From Hemerocallis citrina (Eukaryota > Streptophyta > Magnoliopsida > Asparagales > Asphodelaceae), in the NCBI GenBank assembly GCA_017893485.1, contig CM030364.1, forward strand, positions 207,067,384-207,131,383: 64,000 nucleotides of DNA, written 5' to 3'. The notes under the pieces were generated by a model, which had not been told where the DNA came from, ran no database searches, and saw only the letters and a program-made list of their open reading frames with translations. Every line of letters begins with the position of its first letter. Position 1 is the stretch's first letter. Positions 59,751 through 64,000 of this stretch are shown here, one piece after another. A program made the translations under genes and the position numbers.

Positions 59751-60372
59751 TGCACTTCTGTATGACAGCCAACCATAAGATGAACCAATGAAATATTGGT
59801 TTTCAATATATATGAAGTGCTCTGCGGATCTATTAGCATTTACATATGCAGTGTGGATGCTCTTGTCAACCACTAGATTCTTTATAAATACAAGGTTCTG
59901 CAGTGGTTCATTAAAAAGTTAGAAAGTGAAAAAAAAATGAATCAAATGTTCATCATGAAATATATAATACAAATATTCACGAGTCATTTAAACACCAAAA
60001 CTAGAGTAAAAATCTCTGCTTATTGGGTGAACTGTTGAAGCTAGTAAATGCATAAGCGAACCTGCTCCTGAGCTTCTTACACTTTATCTGGAAATCCTTT
60101 AACTGAACCAGAGTCAATAGACCTAAGAATCTGAAATTCTGAAAACATCAAAATCTGCATATTATGCAAAAGTTACTGGTGTGATTAACTGAAATCTTAA
60201 CCTGTATATGCCAGTTTTCAGAATCATTTTCCTGAGGTAGATCATGGTTGAGGACAGATGAACGGCTGAGAATCCATGATATACGTTCCAGTTTTAATAG
60301 TTCATCGCTTCTCCAACTAGATGCCTTTTTTATATGTTTAAAGTCCCAAAATTTTGTTGCCTTTCTCCAGTG
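59751..60372 (-). pseudogene. Phospholipase D exons (right arm)
   Basis: Mirror of the left-arm PLD block: exons at 60372-60202, 60130-60062 and 59897-59751. It lacks the 15-base duplication found in the first left-arm intron. The exon 2 stop is shared. Confidence 0.75.
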
Positions 60373-60540
60373 CTGCTCAAAAATTTATAACCATTCAGTT
60401 GAAGCCAAATTTAACTTCATATCTGATGGTATGTGACTATTGACTGGAAAGAAATAACTAAAACCTAATGTTTCTCAAATCTCACAAAAATTAAACTTCC
60501 TGAAGATATATAAAAAATGTATGGAATTAACAAATTTTAC

Positions 60541-60913
60541 CTGATAAGCTAATTTTGTGCGAACCAAATCAAGAGGATAAGTGCAAATGACTGCAGTCCC
60601 ACCTGCGATAGACCCAGCCACTAGATCAAGAACAGGGCCTCTTCCAATCTCAGGGAAACCAAGGATCACCCAACGACGGTATTGCTCGTAAGCCATATAA
60701 TGCAAAGCTGCATAAGGTACAATTCGGGCAACACTAGCACCGTTTCCCCTAAAAGGAAATAGCCAATCTACATTTGAAGCATAGATCGAATAGAGTGGAT
60801 GATGCTGGATGGCATCAAAACCAGAAGCATAAATGAATCTGAGAGAAATCAGACCTGTAAAACCCTCGCAGTCCTTCTGTTTGAACAATCTTTCTAAAAG
60901 ATCTAAACAACCC
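60541..60913 (-). pseudogene. Mitochondrial CoA-type carrier, exons a and b (right arm)
   Basis: Mirror of 54003-54375: exon a ending at 60855 and exon b 60748-60541, with the same intron and the intact YPLDLVRTK signature. Confidence 0.75.
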
Positions 60914-61703
60914 AATACTTTGAAATTCTGCTTTCCTAGTCTGTTATAATGACGATTCATATCCACAAGTGTAACATGAATAACACTGATAAATTAATAC
61001 GTTGTGATACTTTTAGCCAAATGGCCCAAATCAATATAAATATTTTAGATACTTACAATTGAAAATTGAAAAAGGCATTTGAGATAACAAAACTCACATG
61101 CAGTAATTACTTTCTAACAAATATAAATCAAGTAAATGGATGTTTAACCATTAGCATATAACTTCTTGCTCACATGAACCCAAATGAGTATCCATTTACG
61201 GATGATCATCAAATCAATTAGTAAATTATTAATACTTTTACAGAGCTGAAGTCTCTCCATCAACAGACTTATCCTATTCCTTTAACAATCTCCTTTCCAT
61301 AAGTAAAGTCATCTGACATTTTTTACTCTCAAACATTGAGTAATCATAGTACCAATCACGAAAAGAATCTGTATGCAAGAAGGAGAGCTACCGAGGTCAC
61401 ATGGTATTTGTAACTCATGAGTAAGTAGCTCTTAATTAATAAAAACCTATGCAACTAATACAAAAATATTTCTCTCAACTCTATGTTAACAAGTCTCAAT
61501 GAGCAATACACATTGTTCCCTTCTCAAGCATCTATTAACAACTGCAAACATTCTTCAATACCTAATACTTAAATAATGGTGATAAATTCCATATATTCTT
61601 CAAAAAGTGTGAATGAATCTTGTGTTTTTTTTCTCTATTCAAAAAGCATCTTACATTTCAACTACGAAGGGATATGTATTTTCCAAAATCATCGAATATT
61701 TAC

Positions 61704-62211
61704 CAGCTTAATCTCGACAATGTCGCCGGTCCTAATATCAGGCACCACCCTCTCAGTCTCCACCGCCTCAACCGCCCTCCTGTTCAAAATCTGCTCTCCA
61801 CAAAATTGCAACTTATTAACAAATTTACCAAAATATATATACATCTTTTCCCCCAAAAAGAAATAAAAAAAATCGAAATAATTACCCCCATGACATCACC
61901 GAGCTTGACTATAGGTTTCCTCGGAGCTTTAATCTCTTCCTAGACTTCTTCTGTTACCTCAACGGTTTCGGTTTCGGAATCTACGGTTTCGACTGCGGCC
62001 TCCTCGCCGGAATCCGACGTGGAATTGGAGGGGTTGATTTGGCGGATAACTGGTGATGGGATGGGGGACCCGAACTCGATGGATAAGATGGGAAATGGAG
62101 TGGAGTTAGGGTAAGCGAAGAGGAGATGGTGAAATTTTGTAGTTTAGAGCGAGAAGATGGGGTTAGGGGAAGAGGGAGGAGGCGACAAGGGAATAGATTT
62201 GAAGTCGCCAT
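61704..62211 (-). pseudogene. Plastid ribosomal protein bL19 gene fragment (right arm)
   Basis: Mirror copy: exon 1 at 62211-61886 and exon 2 at 61790-61704. Unlike the left arm it keeps an AG acceptor directly before ATTTTGAAC, so this copy is closer to the captured gene. It shares the exon 1 stop and frameshift, which therefore predate the duplication of the arm. Confidence 0.75.
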
Positions 62212-62484
62212 TAGATAGCAGGGAAGAGGGGGGCGACGGCAGCGAGAAGAGGAGGATTTAGAGATTGGGTTTGGGGAGAGAGGGATTTAGGAGTTTTAGA
62301 GGGATAAAATGAAATATTTTGGGGGAAGAGAGAGGGAAAATGAAAAATTTTGGGGAAAAATAAATTATGGACTATACCCACAGTGTTTTATCTCATTTGT
62401 AGGTATATGATATCTATACCCACAGTTTTAGAGATCCGTCACTATAGGTGTCCGTTGGTATATGACAAATTTCTTGTAGTGAGC

Positions 62485-62842
62485 GTAATTAATAAGAAAA
62501 ATTGTGTATAGAGCGATGAGTACATATTCAAATAATTGGATGCGAAAACCATCGCTAAAACCTATAGCAATGAAGTTTCAACCGTGGGTATAGGAAAGCA
62601 AAAGGTGTCTTTAAAACTTATACCAACGGATACAAAACCGTGGGTATAACACCGAGGTTTTGTCCAACGGGTGAAAAAACCGTCGCTATAGGCTATAGTG
62701 ACGGCATTTTGCCGTGGGTATAGCTAATTAAAAACGACGGAAAAATATGTCCGTTGGTATAGGTTTTAAGGGCTATACCTACGATTTTTCGCTTTTTACC
62801 CACGGATTTTTGCTGTCACTATATGTCAAATTCCTTGTAGTG
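62485..62842 (+). repeat. CACTA terminal segment (S), copy 2, outer right end
   Basis: Direct repeat of 57287-57644, preceded by AGC. It forms the outer right terminus of the composite. Confidence 0.95.
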
Positions 62843-63800
62843 AATCTTTAAGTTGTAGAAAAACCTACTGAATATGGATTGGTTGTACAATTTTTCCTTC
62901 CAAAATTAAAGAAAATAATGCTATTAATATTATGTCAGCATTAGCATGTATATTATACAAGGTTTTTTTTTTCTTTTTTTTAAAGTCGAGTCGTTTAAAA
63001 AAGGGTCATTAACAGTTGTTTGTGTTTTAAGGTTGAAAATAGTTAACTTGTACGGGCTAGCAATCTCACAATGGTAAAGACATACAAAATTGAAAGTTCA
63101 AAAGCATCTCCAAATATCTTCTCCTTCAAAGTGTCTTCTCCTTCGTTTGTTTAGGGACACTTCCAGGTTGCCAAAACAATGCAAGAAGTAAAATTAATAC
63201 CCAACATTTCAACTCCCATCTAAACTAAAGGAAGAGACAGTATTTACCATTTGATCTATGAAATCAGGCGATGTCATATTTTCAAAAATCGGATAATTAC
63301 ACCCAAACCATTAATATTGACATAACAAAAAATCATGTCCGTATTCGGTTTACCTTCTCCTGATTTGGGTACAAATGCATGATACAACGTAGTGTTGTTC
63401 TTGGACATCGGTTTTTTTTTTTTTGATTTTCAACGATATATCAAATTTGCCACAAATCGGCACCATTAATCTCTTTCTTTTCTTTTATGGAAATCAATTT
63501 GGACACATCTTCACTGGCCGCCTCCTTCTAGAAATTTTTCGTACATTGATACTCATCTTCGCTTATTCATTTCCCAAATAATTCATCAAAATCATGTAGA
63601 TTATGAGACCATGCATGTATATCTCAGATATCTTGCTTTTGGATGGTCTTCATACTAATGCACTCATATTTGATATAATTTCCTCCATCTTTTGTTTATA
63701 TTCCAATTCCATGATGTGGGAAGAGAAGACAAATATAATGTGGACTAAAATAGATACACATAGGAGAAATTTCAAAGGAGATATTTGGAGAATCTAAAGG
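62843..63800. other. Flank right of the CACTA; no gene recognised
   Basis: AT-rich sequence with T-runs (near 62962 and 63411). No domain, terminal repeat or RNA gene was identified. The missing right half of the Harbinger element at 51592 is not evident here. Confidence 0.45.
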
Positions 63801-63801
63801 T

Positions 63802-64000
63802 AGAGGGTTGCTGACTAAAGGAACATGGTGGTGGCAAGAAGAAGTCAAAAATATTGTGAGAGAAAAATGATCAACCTTCAAATATGAAAAGATGACTAAA
63901 GGAGCATATGTTTTTTCGTAGAATTAGGATCTGAGAGGTTCTAAATGCTCTACAAAGGATGAAAATAGGAAAAGCTTTAGGAGCGGTGTGTATACCCATT
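63802..64000 (+). pseudogene. LINE (non-LTR) reverse transcriptase relic
   Basis: GLLTKGTWWWQEEVKNIVRE is followed by a stop near 63870, then, in another frame from 63938, VLNALQRMKIGKALGAVCIP and I. These match the linker and the start of the RT domain in plant non-LTR elements (family pattern RMKxGKAxGxDxIPxE, with the Asp changed here). The two motifs are closer together than in intact elements, so an internal deletion is likely. The window ends inside the RT. Confidence 0.65.

Larger units (their letters stand above)
57645..62481 (-). repeat. Right arm of the CACTA palindrome
   Basis: Begins GCTTATAATAATT and ends AATTTCTTGTAGTG, the reverse complement of the left arm from CACTACAAG to AATTATTATAAGC. 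Confidence 0.95.
52434..62842. mobile_element. Nested inverted pair of gene-carrying CACTA elements
   Basis: The structure has CACTACAAGAAA at 52434, CTTGTAGTG ends at 57644, 62481 and 62842, and two arms that are reverse complements: 52434-57286 (4853 bp) and 57645-62481 (4837 bp). A 358-bp terminal segment S appears at 57287-57644 and again, directly repeated, at 62485-62842. AGC occurs at both 57284-57286 and 62482-62484, as expected for a 3-bp target duplication of the inner copy. Both termini are rich in CCGTGGGTATAG- and CGTCGCTATAG-type subterminal repeats. No CACTA transposase is encoded, so both copies are non-autonomous. Outer flanks are TTT and AAT, not a match. Confidence 0.85.

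Noticed and set aside
52434..62842. Assembly duplication as sole explanation of the palindrome
   Set aside because: Arms differ by substitutions and by a 15-base and a 1-base indel, both junctions carry CACTA termini, and AGC duplicates correctly. Not fully excluded without reads, so kept as a test rather than the main reading.

Overview
The window looks like nuclear DNA of a flowering plant, most likely a eudicot, that is almost wholly built of nested transposable elements. The evidence is Ty3/gypsy and Ty1/copia retrotransposons primed by initiator tRNA-Met, plant-type hAT, PIF/Harbinger, CACTA and Helitron-like elements, introns with GT/AG borders, and fragments of plant nuclear genes. No bacterial-style operon, rRNA gene or CRISPR array is present. 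Only one apparently intact host gene was found: a small plant protein at 17701-17985, with a diverged paralogue at 10693-10992.

Layout. 1-3475: three overlapping remnants of long (about 3 kb) LTRs of a chromovirus (Del/Tekay-type) family, with one tRNA-iMet primer-binding site and a tRNA-iMet-like relic. 3476-10.3 kb: a minus-strand Tat-type gypsy element with broken gag and protease and no RT or integrase, split by a solo LTR at 4943-7803. 10.57-18.2 kb: two diverged copies of the small host gene, separated by a Helitron-like end, a PIF/Harbinger relic and a hAT element (13761-17269) with a perfect 8-bp target duplication. 18.24-34.85 kb: a second minus-strand Tat-type element (3' LTR, tandem repeats, 3' untranslated part, integrase end) interrupted by an LTR copy, by a two-LTR Del/Tekay element (22554-32383) and by a small hAT (32586-34193). 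34.85-48.5 kb: a non-autonomous LTR element on the minus strand with a chimeric left LTR and an AT-rich interior, itself interrupted by a solo Del-type LTR (39181-42234, target duplication AAAGA). 48.5-50.3 kb: a decayed copia pol. 51.6-52.4 kb: the 5' part of a PIF/Harbinger element. 52.4-62.8 kb: a large CACTA palindrome. 63.8-64.0 kb: a LINE relic.

The most interesting object is the CACTA structure at 52434-62842. It consists of two near-identical copies of a roughly 5.2-kb gene-carrying CACTA element, one inserted in reverse orientation into the other. It forms an inverted repeat with arms of about 4.85 kb and a 358-bp spacer. The insertion is marked by a 3-bp duplication, AGC, at 57284-57286 and 62482-62484. 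The central 358-bp terminal segment lies in the opposite orientation to that predicted by simple insertion, which points to a later inversion between the arms. Each arm carries exon fragments of a plastid ribosomal protein bL19 gene, a mitochondrial coenzyme-A-type carrier, a phospholipase D and one unidentified gene, with introns. If transcribed across the centre it would form a very long hairpin RNA matching at least three host gene families. That consequence is inference; the structure itself is read from the sequence.

The gene functions do not form a pathway. The window is best read as a chronology of insertions, in which the CACTA palindrome (arms almost identical) appears the youngest and the copia, LINE and hAT coding regions are among the most decayed.
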